Assembly: GCA_951812925.1 (NCBI GenBank)
Contig: OX638372.1
Span: forward strand, 9,870,410 to 9,934,409
Reading direction: 5' to 3'
Length of the DNA: 64,000 nt
Origin: Calliopum simillimum
Lineage: Eukaryota; Arthropoda; Insecta; Diptera; Lauxaniidae
The notes below the pieces were generated by a model. The model did no database searches, was not told where the DNA came from, and saw only the letters and a list, made by a program, of their open reading frames with translations. Shown piece after piece: positions 22,921-34,637 of the stretch; the stretch's first letter is position 1; each line of letters starts with the position of its first letter. The translations under genes and the position numbers were made by a program.

Positions 22921-23309
22921 TGTAAATTAAAAGCATATTTGTTTTTTAAACATTTGATATTTGCCTCTACTTCAGCATATATTTCCTTCAATACCCTATA
23001 TTTAGTAATTGTTATCAAAAAACCAAGTGGATTCATAATCAATGAACTCTACATACGAGTACATACATTCAACTCTCTGAATTAATATGTATATGAAGAA
23101 TGTTTTAATTTCTAATGCTTGGAAAGGAAAAACATCAACAGCACAATATGCAATATATCGCGTATATAGAAAATTTAAAAACCCACTAGAATATTCCATA
23201 AGAAACTCGGCTTTCCATAGCAAACTCTATTATCATAGCCCAACAGTGGTCCGACAGTCAAAGTGAATATTTATGACTTACCTTGTAAGCTATTAATTCC
23301 GTTGCCAAA

Positions 23310-23660
23310 GCAATGAACGTCGCCGAGCGAAGCGAACAGTGAGCGCGCGCGCGCAAGAATAACGAAATCGTTAACTTATTTTCCATTTACCACCACCTCT
23401 CGTGGTGGTGCAAAATCTTCTCGTATGAACAATATTGAAATTGGAAGCACATAAACAACAATGCAATCCAACACACATTGGACGCTGTGCTGGACGCGAG
23501 AGTTTCCGCATTTTTTTCGTAGCCCAGTTGCTAAGTGTAGCCAAACGTGCAACAGTTAAAATTGACGAGAAAGAAAAAATTGGATTTTTTTTTTGTTTCT
23601 CAAGAAAATCACTGAAGCAACACCACTAAGAAATTGCTAAGTGGCAACAACAAAAGGCAA
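23310..23660. other. GC-richer island, possible regulatory DNA
   Basis: Contains CGCCGAGCGAAGCGAACAG and an alternating GC run (23341-23353), a short inverted pair ACCACCACCTCTCGTGGTGG (23389-23408), and unique-looking sequence. It resembles dipteran promoter-proximal DNA, but I see no clear initiator with a splice donor downstream. No protein is supported. Confidence 0.3.
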
Positions 23661-23887
23661 TAAAATTACGAGTGCGCATATTTAGTGTAATGCAATTTAG
23701 CCATGTGCTGCTGCACTTGTAAAGGAAAAACAAAGAAGATGATTAGGACCCCAGTTGCCAGCTTATCATTCTTAATGTACAAGCTTTCCTTTAGTTTCCA
23801 CAGAAGTTCCATAATCATTCTTCCGTTAAAAAAATATTTACTTAAAATTACTTCGTAGAACAAACCCAATTTTCTTAGGCATAACAA

Positions 23888-24324
23888 GCATCTATGGGAG
23901 TCAGTCTACTTTGTAATTTCCGGGGGGTATAAACTGCACTAAAAATATATACTTTCTTTGTCAAAGTTTCTCCAAATTATCCAAACTTTACGATTTTCAC
24001 TGAGCCAGATCGGTAAAATTTCCATCCATACAAAATGACCCATCTTAATGTACATACATCAAACAAGCGATTGGGGAAGTTTTTTTATTTTTTGATTAAT
24101 ATAGCCGCCTATGGGTGGGTGTATGGCAACGTCATCAGAATTTTGAGTGCAGAAAATTCTTTCTTCTGGCTTTTTCGGGTCTTCCCAGATATTGTGTAAT
24201 CAATTTTTTTCCAACATCATCGGAAAATCGTAATCTTTTTTATTAACTTTTTCCTTTTAACTTTTCCAATCGTAAACTTTATATCCGAGTTATCATCCAT
24301 TGAAGTAAAGGCATCCAATCTCTA
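23888..24324. other. Gene-free stretch
   Basis: No exon, RNA gene or element end recognised. Confidence 0.45.
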
Positions 24325-24585
24325 TATCGTCGGGTTAAAACTACTACTAAGTAGATATCTACATTTTGCATGTTTTGAGAAAAAAGCGTTTTAAGTTTTT
24401 TGAAATTCGTTTTTTGTATGGGACTTTGCAATTTTTTGCTTTTTATTCTTTAAATTGAATAGGGACTACATTTCAAAAAACCGACTAGACTGGAGCATAG
24501 AACCGTTTTTTCCGCATGTTTCTGTATACCTAACTCAAAACATCAATATATGTAGATGTCTAGTTGCAGTTTTAACCCGACGATA
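24325..24585. mobile_element. MITE family M1, copy 2
   Basis: Starts TATCGTCGGGTTAAAACTAC and ends with the complement (GTTTTAACCCGACGATA, 24569-24585). It is 261 bases long, with the interior inverted relative to copy 1. An open frame across the right half is shared with copy 1, but it is just the translated terminal repeat. Confidence 0.85.
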
Positions 24586-24589
24586 TAAA

Positions 24590-27500
24590 GAAATAATTTA
24601 TTGTAAAATAGTCCAAGGTTCAAGCACTTACCATAATTTATTTGTTTATTTTTATATTCTGGCAACTCTGAAGAGCTAATTAAATTTAAGCATACACATA
24701 ATAAACAATATTTTTAATCAGAAAAAGAGATATTCAGCGTTAAAAAAAATTATAATTAATTACATATGTAAATTACTGCAATTACGTTCAACTAAAGTAA
24801 CCTAAGTACTAACAGAATTATAAATTTAGGGCTATACAATACTTAGCGTACATTCTTCTGAAGTGCATCACTTAAATAGAAATATTTCAAATGTACATAC
24901 GTATACATTGCTGAAAGCTTCAAAAGGCTTTCTGATGTGCTTCTTTTTTAGCCATAAGAGCTTCCGCTCTTGTTAGATCTCTTGACCACTGATCTATATG
25001 ATTAAGAGCTATAAAAGTTTCTTAGAAAAATTTCTAACAAAATGTATCTCCAAACAGAATTTGATATTTGCAGCATTACAAAAAATCATTTTGTATTTAA
25101 GTTCAATTCAATTAAACAAAAAAAAAAAAAAATAAATGGAAAAAAATAAGAAGAAAAATAAAAAAAGGAAATAAAGGTGGGTAAAAAAAAAAATTTCGCC
25201 GCAGTGGGAACCACACTTGAAATCGAACCGAACATTTGCAACGTACGAATAAGATTTATATATTAACACTAGCGCGACCGATGTTAGATCATACCTAGAA
25301 CGACCAAAAGTGGTTTATAAAGGAATTTTTATGTTTTTATGAGCTATAAATAAATTCAAAAATTACTATTTTTAAATTGTAAGTTATTGTGATTTCTGAT
25401 ATACTTTAGACTCTACAACTGTCTTCATTCAAAAGTGTCATAGCTTTAGAACGGCTGGCCGTATCTTAATGAATAGACCCTCGTTTGAAAGGACTTTTTA
25501 TGTAGGTGCAATAAAAAAATTAAATTTTTTTTTTTAAGGAAACATGATTTCTAATATATTTTGTATAAAGTTTTCATAAGTCTTCATTCAAAAGGTCCTA
25601 ACTTTTAAGCCAGATGACTTTTTTCATTAAGTTAGCCATAAATTGGTACTACACAGCAACATCTAGGTGCTAAGGTCATAGGGATACAACAAATCGTTCG
25701 GAAGATCAAATTTTCAAAACCAATCTCGCAATAGAAAAAGCACAAACTTCAAACGAATTTTGGCCACCTCGAAATTCACCGCGGATATGTCCTAAAAAAC
25801 ATAGCAACATGGAACTAAGACGCTCACGGGTTTTTATTACAGAATTCGGTCAATGGGTCATTTAAGAAGAAAAAACCATCGATAAAATTGGAGGGTGAAA
25901 ATCGGAGTTAGGTTGGAAAATGTAGCCTTTACAATTTTTTAGTATATAGAGCGAACAAAGCAAAATTTCGATAGATAGGAAACTTTTTGTAAACAATTAA
26001 TATTTTCATCGAAATAGCTTATTAAAAAAAATTTTAAAAATTGTTTATGCTACAAATGATGAGACCAAAAAAAAAAAAAAGTTTCGAATTGTTTACTATT
26101 TTGTCTATAACTTTTTTGGAGTCAGAGATAGGTATAGAAATTTCCTTTACAATTGTAAAATTTTTTAGGTTAAAAACTGACCGAAATACATATATTTTTT
26201 AGTTTTTTCTTAATGTACATATTATAATACTCCACAGTGTTCCGAGTATTTTGCCACTAAAGTAGTTTATATCGAATGAACAGCATTTGGCAGAAACTCC
26301 GAGTGAGGAGCATGTATAGATGTATAGATACTGCATTCTCTACCTTCGAAATGCAGTGATCAAAAGAATAGAGCGATTTTTTAAGTGGACAATTTTTCTT
26401 AAAATAATTTTGATTGGTTTACTTTGATATAATCATAATAATTAAAAAATTATAAATAATCAGGGTTGAACAAATTTAATTAGCAAATAAATGCACTCAG
26501 AATAGAAACGTCGGTTGTTGGCTCATTGTTTATTTGCTCCGGCCATATTCAATGTCAATTGGCAATGAGACAAATTTATGCTTCGCTTGTTGTAGCACGC
26601 GAAAAAAACAACTAAAAATACACAAAAATTATAAAATCGTAAAATTTTTTTTTATTTTGTCCAAAATGTATGTTTTGCATTCATAAATTATTTATTTGGT
26701 GTACAAATAAAACAAATTTCATTTGTTGTGTCTCTGCCCTTGAATTCGTATTGAAAACAGAAATAAGTGAATGCATCGGTGTCCACAGAAAATCGATTTT
26801 TCATTATATAGCAAATATTTACGCTGATCTGTTTAACATTTTAATGTTGATGAATTTCTTGTTTTTCATTCAAATGTAAATTGCCTAAATATAAAACGAA
26901 ATCTTAATTATGGTAAAGTGGAATAATTCGTATGGGCAAAACTATTAAGTTTTGAAATTGATAATATTTTAAATATTGTACATATTTCCTTAAGCTTGAA
27001 TAATTTTAGTACAATACGTTCAAATAGTTTAAATCTAAAAAATCCAACAAAAATGTGTTTGAAAATAGTAATAAAAAAAAATAATGTTTGCCTGGTCAAA
27101 AATTTATACACTTCATCAATAAAAGTCCATAGTTTTCAACTTAAATTACTGCCGATATGTTTAAGTTTCACGTTCCATATGTCCACAAAAGTGGATTTTC
27201 AAAAACCATGGAAAATGGCAACGGAAATCTAACATCCGGCCTGCAATGCTCTATACGCTATTTTGGAATGTTAAAAAGTCAGTATATTTTTAAAAATTTC
27301 AACCAATTTGATAAAGTTTACAGTTCGAAAAATGTTGAAAAAGCATTTACAAACGCAACATTACTTATGCAACATGTTGCTTTGTTAAATATTGTATAAC
27401 AAAATTGCTTAATTTACGCTTGCAGATGCGTTCCAAATTGTTTTAACCTAATAATTAAATTAAATACCCCAACGAAAATACAAACAAACATACGAGTAAG

Positions 27501-28625
27501 TAGGTATGTAGGTACTCATGCTAAAATGAAAATTAAACTACGCTAAAAGTTTTCTATTAAATTTGTTTTGGTTATAAATTAAATGAACTCAACCTTAACT
27601 TAGAGACTTCACTAAGTAACTTAGCAACTGACTGGCTGCTGGCTGACACTCAATTTGGCGCCAACTCAAAGGTTGAATGTTTGTGTCACCTTACGCTTGA
27701 GTTCAGACAAATTACTTGCAACAGCAACAGGCACAACAACAGCAACAACAAAAACAATCTGTAACATATAAAGATCATTTGTAAACCTTAAACTGTGAAA
27801 TGGCTTGGAAAAATAAGGAAAAAAACAAATTGAATTTAATCTTAAGCAACTCAACTCTTGACAAACATTTAATTTGTTAATTTCAAAGCGTTTTATATAG
27901 TTAATGAGATTTGGTAAAAGATGCCCTGTGATATTGCACGCTTAAACGTAGAATGCAACATTTTTTTTGATTGCTGTTGCAAGTGATGATGCATTGCTTT
28001 TTAAATTGACCAGGGCTGAACTTTGTTGATTATCTATCGATGAATTAAATTTTTTTTAAAGTTTCTCACAAACTTAAAAATTGAGGATATATTGATTTAC
28101 AAAAAACACAACAATACATACGATAATATTTGCAAGTAAGTAATGTTAATTGCAAAACAAAAACATCAATTGTCAACCCTGTGATATTTCCGTCATTGTT
28201 TGTCATCATCGCTGCCCTTCATTGTTGTTATTTCTATCGATTAAATTGCTTTTTTGAATGCTTCAGTGATTAGTTGAGTTCATTTTCAAATACAACAACT
28301 ACAAAAACAACAACAGCAACATCAACCATTATAAAGTTTTTATTGTTACAGCCCAACATAGCCAGTGCCATCACTGAGTGAGTGAGTGACATTGTCACCT
28401 GTTGAAGCCAAATGCTTTGTCGGCCGAAACGTCATTGAACCTGAAAGTTAAGCTAAAACTCATGGCTATGTCAACATAGACAAGGGAAATAACACAAAGT
28501 TTTAACATTAGATTTCGTTTTGTATTTTACTTAAAATAAATGTTGGCTATTCAATGCCAACTCTGGAGTATAGTATTATTTTAGTCTTAGAAAAGTGTTT
28601 CAAATTTATTGCTTGAGTTTTCCCA
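24590..28625. other. Long gene-free stretch
   Basis: About 4 kb without a supportable gene. It contains poly-A (25117-25132), scattered CAACAG/CAACAA triplet runs (27718-27750 and 28295-28325) and AT-rich unique DNA. The 27590-27700 and 28180-28450 parts are more complex and could hold enhancers. Likely upstream or intronic DNA of the forked-like gene. Confidence 0.5.
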
Positions 28626-28629
28626 TATG

Positions 28630-28945
28630 ATTAGTGATGAGCAAAATTAGTCTTGGTCTTAGTTTTGGTAATTTTTCGAGACCAAGTCCAAGACGCTGAT
28701 ATAATTTCAAGACCAAGAGCAGGACTGGTAGGGTTTTGGTCACGGTGATCATCAAGACCAAGACTGCCATTCAGTCTTGTTAAAAGGTGTGTCACACCCT
28801 TTTCCAGCGTATAATTATATATCCCAATTCTGAATGTGGCATATTAAAACTGTTTTGAAAAATATGGCTTGAAAATTTTTGAATGCTCAACAATCTTTAG
28901 ACATTTTTTCTAGACCAAGACCGAGACAGAGTCTTGGTTATTTTA
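28630..28945. repeat. Dispersed repeat rich in ACCAAGAC, copy 2
   Basis: Starts GATGAGCAAAATTAGTCTTG and continues with AAGACGCTGATAT and CATCAAGACCAAGACTGCC, collinear with 1119-1440. Confidence 0.7.
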
Positions 28946-28974
28946 TATAAAAAACAAAAAACAGCTTGTACGTT

Positions 28975-29560
28975 TTTGGGCATGCTGATTTCAAATATGG
29001 AAACCATTTTTTAAAAATCGAAATAGCGGATCAAATCGCGGACAATTTTCTCAAAAAAATGTTTATACCACAAAAAAATTTGATTAGGGAGTGTTCGAAA
29101 GCCGCTGATTCCGAATTCGGAGTCAAATTTTTTCAAAACGAAATGGCGGATCCAAAATGGCGGTTAGTTTTTTTTAAAAATTATCATATCACAACAAGTT
29201 TGTGGTTCTTGGGGTTTTTGAGACTGCTGATTCCAAATTTTAGATAAAATCTTTTCAAAGCATAATGGCGGATTCAAAATGTCAGGCGAATTTCTTAAAA
29301 AATCGTCAGCCGCTGGTTTCAAATTTGGGATCAACTTTTTTGAAAACATAATCGCGGATCCAAAATACCGACCATTTTCTTAAAAATGCTTATACAACGA
29401 CAAAATTGTGACTAGGAGGGTTTTGAGGTCACTTATTCCGGATTCGGGATCAACTTTTTTGAAAACAAGATGGTGGATCCAAAATGGCGGAAAATGAATG
29501 ATTATGTAACAGCAAAATTGTGGCAAGAGGGGTTTTTAAGCTCGTTGATTCCAAATTTGG
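28975..29560. repeat. Tandem array, ~110-base unit with GGCGGATCCAAAATGGCGG
   Basis: Five degenerate units. Each runs GCTGATTCCAAATTTGGGAT, then TTTTTTGAAAACATAATGGC or a variant, then GGATCCAAAATGGCGG. Good boxes lie near 29142-29162, 29262-29275, 29348-29370 and 29470-29490. Short open frames across it are repeat translations. Confidence 0.7.
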
Positions 29561-29738
29561 GATACGGTTTTTTCTTTCGATTTTAAAAATTAAACTTATT
29601 TTTGAACCGCCATTTTATAAGCATTTTTATTACGTAATATTATTTTTTATAACTTTTCTGGCACCCCTTTCATTAGGGATTTTATAATACTATTTGATAT
29701 CTTTCTAGCTGCTAAACACCACTTCTCTCAAAAATCTT

Positions 29739-30353
29739 AAAAACGGGGTTGAACAACCACTTTTGTGTTTGGCACTCTGCAAAAACTTTGATTATGATAA
29801 TGCATAATTTGAAAATTTCAACTGTACCTGGTTCGTTGAACCCTTTGCTACAAAATTTATACGAACATTTTTTTTCAAACTCGCATTGCTTATCCTGTAT
29901 TTGCATTTGAACAAAAATTTTGAAATGGTTGTTTTTTCCGACCTTACCGTGGTCGCCAATGCCTGTTTCTCCTTCTGGTTATTTAACCCCACGTGCTTTT
30001 GTTTATTTTAAGGCGAATAACTTTTTAACAAATTTAAATATTGTAAAACCAATTACGGATTTGGATGCAGCTTGTAATTCTGCTCTTAGAAAACACTTTA
30101 CTTTTTTTCTGCACTTCACTGATTTGTGGAATTTCGAACTTTTGTCGACTGAAAATATTTCGGCGAGGACGCGTCAAATCTTTCTTTCGTGAGAACTCAG
30201 GTTATAACACACGTGCGGTAGTGGAATCTTTTACCAAAGTTGCGTTGTATCGATCACTATCTACTGTATCAACGGTCGTTCGATTCGACTTTATTAAAAA
30301 AAAATAGAGGCAATTGGTTGTTAAACCCTGTGGCGATTTAACCCTGTTCTACC
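29739..30353. mobile_element. Possible DNA-transposon fragment with imperfect inverted ends
   Basis: GGTTGAACAACCA at the left is matched in complement at the right by GGTTTAACAACCA (30313-30325), and a further CTACCCTA lies outward on the right. No transposase domain recognised. A 90-codon open frame inside is not convincing. Confidence 0.35.
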
Positions 30354-30364
30354 CTACTAAGTTC

Positions 30365-30995
30365 CTTTTTTTGTTGCCTTTATCTCCCTTTTGACCAAAG
30401 CCCAGAAACTTTCTATTGGCCTGAGTTCTGGACAATTTGGTAGATTTGCTTCACGAGGCACCTAAATCACATTATTTCTTGTGTACCACTCCAAGATCAT
30501 TTTACAATAATGGCAAAATGCTAGGTCTGGCCAAAAGAAAGTGGGAATCACATGCTCTCGTAGGAAAGGCTTAAGTCTTTTTTCCAAGCATTTTTTTAAT
30601 ATAGAATTCGGAGTCCATTGTTCCAGTGGTTACAAATGAATTGCTTCTTTTGCCACAACTGCAGATTGCTTGCCAAACCAGTAACTTACGAGAAACTTTT
30701 GACTTCTTTTATGACTTAAACTTTTCTTCCACATTCCTCCACAAGTCTGCAGTGTAAAATTTTTGGCCTAAAAGCTGCGAAAAATCGGCTAAAGCCAACG
30801 TTTCGTCGTTCATGAAGCAGCATTTGAATATGGCGCGATGCTTTGCCTCCGTGTTCTTCACAGCATATCCGTCAAGAACATTTTGTACCTTAAACGTTTT
30901 CAAACCAGCCTCCTTTTAGGCCTTGCGAACTAAAAACTCGGAACCCTCCACCTTCTGTGCCAGTTTTCTGCATGAAATGTACGGGTTCTTCTTTA
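30365..30995 (-). pseudogene. Tc1/mariner transposase remnant, DD37E type
   Basis: A minus-strand remnant of an IS630-Tc1-mariner transposase, the enzyme that would move its own element. In order it shows the first catalytic region (CFMNDETLALADFSQL, then GQKFYTA), a middle strand (LLVWQAICSCG), the second aspartate in FFWPDLA, and the final glutamate in PNCPELRPIE. I count 37 residues between the last two acidic residues (one of them a stop codon), so DD37E. Several stops and at least one frameshift break it (near 30720, 30575 and 30463). The N-terminal DNA-binding part and the element ends are not evident. Same family as the shorter copy at 54770-55598. Confidence 0.75.
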
Positions 30996-31079
30996 TTTTT
31001 ACATTAAATAAAATAGTTTCAAATCAAAATAAATTTTTAAACTTTAAGCTTTTCAAAAAGTACAAATACCTTTCATAAT

Positions 31080-31270
31080 GTGAAGAGGGTTGGCCAAGCG
31101 ATTTGCTAATAGATTAATTTGATTTGAGAAAAGTTTAATTTGATTGAAAAAGTTTTTTTGTGATTTAGAAAAAGTTTAATTTGTTTTGGAAAAAGATCAA
31201 TGTGATGTGGAAAAGGTATAACTTGGAGTGGAAAATTTAGTAAAACAGAACAGTGAGAAACTAATGAACA
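31080..31270 (+). repeat. Dispersed repeat family DR3 (TTTAATTTGAT-rich), copy 1
   Basis: GTGAAGAGGGTTGGCCAAGC is followed by repeated AAAAAGTTTAATTTG units, then GATGTGGAAAAGG. The same order occurs at 52150-52870 (split by an insertion) and in complement at 47130-47290. Confidence 0.75.
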
Positions 31271-31334
31271 AAAGGACCAATGCCTGTTGCTAAAATCGAT
31301 AGATTTATGGATTACACAAAAATATTCAAGGTTG

Positions 31335-31997
31335 CTATATACATAAGCCCAGAGTAAGAGCGAAGCAAGTCAAGTGAAAAATTATAAATCTAGTAAGTGG
31401 CGAAATTCGCGTTGCCAGATTGAAAAATTCTATTGACTTCAGAAATGCACAAGAATATTCTAGCATGTAAAACAACATCGGCTGATATAAGAAAACTATG
31501 ATCATAAGGTGAAAAGCCAAGATTATACACAATAAGTGGGCTGTGTTGAAAGTGATAGTTTTGAAGACACAATTTTTTGACCGAGTGGGACTAACACCAA
31601 TTGGAGAAACAAAATAAAATTCGCACACTAGCGATATTTGCCAATTATGTGGCAAATCTAACAATTTGCAGGTGAATCTCAGTTCCAATTCAAATGGAAA
31701 CTTGCTGTGAAGCATACCAACCACATTGCTATGACAGTGGGGAGACAGCGACATTACTCTGATCATAACAACGAAAAAAACCGCGTGCTCATCCAACTGA
31801 AACACATGAAGCGTCAACAAAGCTACTGAGCTTACTGAGCGACTGACTTCAACGCCATTCGGCACGCATTTTGTTAAAAGACAATTAGACAAAACAACAA
31901 TGAAAATATAAAAAAAAAAAATTGTTGTATTTATATTTTTACACATTAAATGAAAACAAAAATAACAAATGTGTAGTAAAAATACAAAAAATATCAT
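31335..31997 (-). other. Unexplained 220-codon open frame, antisense and upstream of the forked-like gene
   Basis: One of the longest stop-free frames in the window, with an ATG at 31997. The predicted product is very rich in Phe, Leu, Ile, Cys and His, with hydrophobic stretches at residues about 1-45 and about 155-180. I do not recognise a family. Its sense strand is ordinary upstream DNA with poly-A, and an antisense frame across A-rich sequence tends to stay open, so chance is a serious explanation. No intron, polyadenylation or homology evidence is available from sequence alone. Confidence 0.2.
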
Positions 31998-32379
31998 ACA
32001 AACGCGCTATTGTTGCCCTACCAACAACAACAACAACAATGCAAAACATCGCCAGTCAAAGAGCAAATTGCTGAACTTGTGATTGTCGGGGGACCCAAAT
32101 ATTTTGAGGGTTTTGCATAAAACTGCGACGATGACAGTCATCATTTTGGAAAAACTCGCAACGACGAGCGGACGTATTGAACGATCGTCGCTTGTAAATT
32201 TGATGTGATAGTGTGTGTTACGCGATAATTTTATAAAAAAAAAGATACAACCAATAAAACGGAAAAGAGAGCGAAAACTTTACAAATGAGTGAATGTCAC
32301 GGGACTTAAAGCAACGACCCCTCGCTTTTTAAATGAAAATTGCCTGACCGTAAAATGAGTCACGAACATATCACAGCGC

Positions 32380-32416
32380 AGGTTCATTAAATTTTCGAAC
32401 AAAAAAAAAAACCAAA
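32380..32416 (+). promoter_or_regulatory. 5' leader of the forked-like exon 1 and start-codon context
   Basis: ACCAAA directly precedes the ATG at 32417, a near-ideal dipteran start context. An AG at 32380-32381 could be a 3' splice site for an upstream noncoding exon, but its pyrimidine tract is poor. The leader may instead be continuous with a promoter around 32100-32200. Confidence 0.4.
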
Positions 32417-33507
32417 ATGTCGCGTCGTCTCTCACTCAATGAACGCGGCTCTACATCATCCACAAATCCAGTTACCATATGGAACGGTGTTCAGTACGCG
32501 GCTTCACAAAAAGAACTCGAGCGTCTCAAAAGTGAATTTGGACTTGATACGCGCATGTTGCAGCCAGCGCTAGTGCCGGTGTCGACGCGTAGTAAAAACT
32601 TAGAACCGGTCAGTGCGCGTAATTCGGTCATGTTTCAGAAGCAGCAGCAACGACGTCGTAAAAGTGCGCCAAGTCAATTTGGTATTACCAGTAGCACCAC
32701 CACGACCACAAGTACTTCTGCCAATTCCGGTTGGATATTACGCTACAATAATAACAACACTTCATCAGTGACAAACTTTCATCCGTGGCGTCAACAAGGT
32801 GATAATAAATTTGGTCAATTTGATTTAGTACCGTGGCGTCGTCAACGTTCTGCGCATGATTTGGCCACTACCATAACAGATCATACACAACAAACTCCCA
32901 ACTTCAATGCAAAATCTTTAAATCGTCTTGAGAAATTGGAGCTGCGTCAGAATCGTCGACATTTGAAGACACAGAATAAAGGCTTACGTCGTTTTGTGCG
33001 CGTACGTCTTGTCTTCTCCATTGAGTTACGTCATAAACGTATGGAGATCCTGCGTCAATGCAAGTTACCGCCGCGTGTTTTCGAACAAAAGTTCAGCGTT
33101 AGTGAAGTGGAAAATGCCGAGTATGAACGTATTCTGCTCGATGCAAATGCGAGTGTCGATGATCATCTCGGTTATTTCAGCCAGCGCGGCAGTGATATGC
33201 AGTTGAAGCCAAAATTATGCAACGTCGAACGGCAGCAGCTGTTGGATAATGTCGCTGCCGCCGCTACAAGTGATAGTGATGTTTTTAATAATCTGATTGT
33301 TGTTGGCAACAACAACAACAACAAAAAAGTTTCTTGTGATAATCCATCATCATCAACATCGGTGTTGATATCTTCGTTGTCCTCTGACATTGGAGCTGCA
33401 GCAACATCTTCTTCCTTGGAGTCTACAGTACAAACGAATGGTAGTGAACAGAAGAAGAGCAGAACTGTGCCATGCGACAAATGTCGCCACATCGCGATTA
33501 AGTTGGG
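32417..33507 (+). CDS. f: Forked-like (espin family) protein, first coding exon
   Basis: Encodes residues 1-363 plus two bases of the next codon. It starts MSRRLSLNERG in a strong start context and stays open for 364 codons, among the longest frames here with a non-repetitive protein. The protein is basic and Ser/Thr/Gln-rich (QKQQQRRRKSAPS near 74-86), has two PWRQQ/PWRRQ boxes, a segment RRFVRVRLVFSIELRHKR near 190-207, an Asn run near 297-301 and a closing CDKCRHIAIKLG. A 5' splice site GGG|GTAGGT follows at 33508, and the frame continues exactly into the exon at 39913. The forked call comes from that second exon, since this N-terminal part has no domain I recognise. In Drosophila, forked bundles actin in bristles and hairs. 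Cellular role here is inferred. Confidence 0.72.
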
Positions 33508-34389
33508 GTAGGTTTTTTACATTTTTTGTCGGTGTCACTTTCTTAGTAAAGGTACCTTTTTTGAGTTTTTTCATCAGGCTTGATACTAGAAAGTCTTCGG
33601 ATATACATATTCCCAGATTTTAGCGTCGGTTACATAAACCCAGCAATGATACTTTCGAAAACTCTTTCTTCAGTGCCTGCGGTTTTTTTATTTTATTTTT
33701 AAGACAGTTTATGGTATATGGTATGGTGTCGTTAATACTTTTTCTAAAAAGTCGTAATTTTAGGTCGAAAAAATGAGTCAAGGTCAGTTAAAGGTTGTAC
33801 GTATGAAACTGGTTAACTTTTTCATGCAACTCAGTGGTGAATTTATATAAACTGAATTCTTCCAGTGGTCAAAATTGGACCACAAATGTATTAAATAATT
33901 TTGGTACAATTCAGTATAATTTTTTTAGCTATTTGGTACGAAATAGAAATGATAAATCTACCCAAATTGCTAATAACCTTCGTTTTGCCGAATTGTTGCA
34001 TTAGAACTAGGTCCATGATATGGAAATGCGTACTTTTAGTGATAAAAAATTTTAGCTTATTTTCAATGGGACGTAGGCGTGCCGATTGACATATAACGCC
34101 CATTTATGGAATACTAAAATCGCCCAATGGTCAAAATTTGACCACAAATATATTAAATAATTTTCGTACTTTTGGACAGATTTAGTACTTTTTTTGCTAC
34201 TTGGTACAAAATAGAAAAGCTCATTTATCATTCCTGGTACAATGACAAATGGGAAACGAAAGAAAAATAAAAAACATGAAGTCAGTATTTTTGTCTTTCT
34301 CTTTGTGCTGTATCCTCTTTTCAGCTCTTTGTGACCGCGTGTTTTGTCGTTGTTAATTTATAAAAATTTGCATTTAATTTTACTAAAAG
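33260..34389. repeat. Tandem duplication, unit 1 (exon 1 tail plus intron start)
   Basis: A 1,130-base unit starting GCCGCTACAAGTGATAGTG and ending TTTTACTAAAAG is followed immediately by a second copy (34390-35525). Unit 1 includes the last 248 bases of exon 1 and its splice donor. Confidence 0.95.
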
Positions 34390-34637
34390 GCCGCTACAAG
34401 TGATAGTGATGTTTTTAATAATCTGATTGTTGTTGGCAACAACAACAACAACAAAAAAGTTTCTTGTGATAATCCATCATCATCAACATCGGTGTTGATA
34501 TCTTCGTTGTCCTCTGACATTGGAGCTGCAGCAGCATCTTCTTCCTTGGAGTCTACATTACAAACGAATGGTAGTGAACAGAAGAAGAGCAGAACTGTGC
34601 CATGCGACAAATGTCGCCACATCGCGATTAAGTTGGG
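34390..34637 (+). pseudogene. Duplicated 3' end of forked-like exon 1
   Basis: A copy of codons from AATSDSDVF to CDKCRHIAIKLG with an intact frame and an intact donor GG|GTAGGT at 34638. The two differences from the original change amino acids (Thr to Ala, Val to Leu). It has no start codon of its own. The only nearby acceptor-like AG (34388-34389) would join it to exon 1 out of frame and reach a stop within about a dozen codons. So it is most simply a dead exon copy lying in the intron, or an assembly duplicate of the other haplotype. Confidence 0.7.

Noticed and set aside
33172..33574. Antisense open frames opposite the forked-like exon 1
   Set aside because: Shadows of the sense coding sequence; the copies recur in the duplicated unit for the same reason.
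34390..34637. Duplicated exon tail as a usable cassette exon
   Set aside because: The AG at 34388-34389 could act as an acceptor, but joining exon 1 (ending GG) to it shifts the frame and gives a stop within about a dozen codons. No in-frame start exists in the copy.
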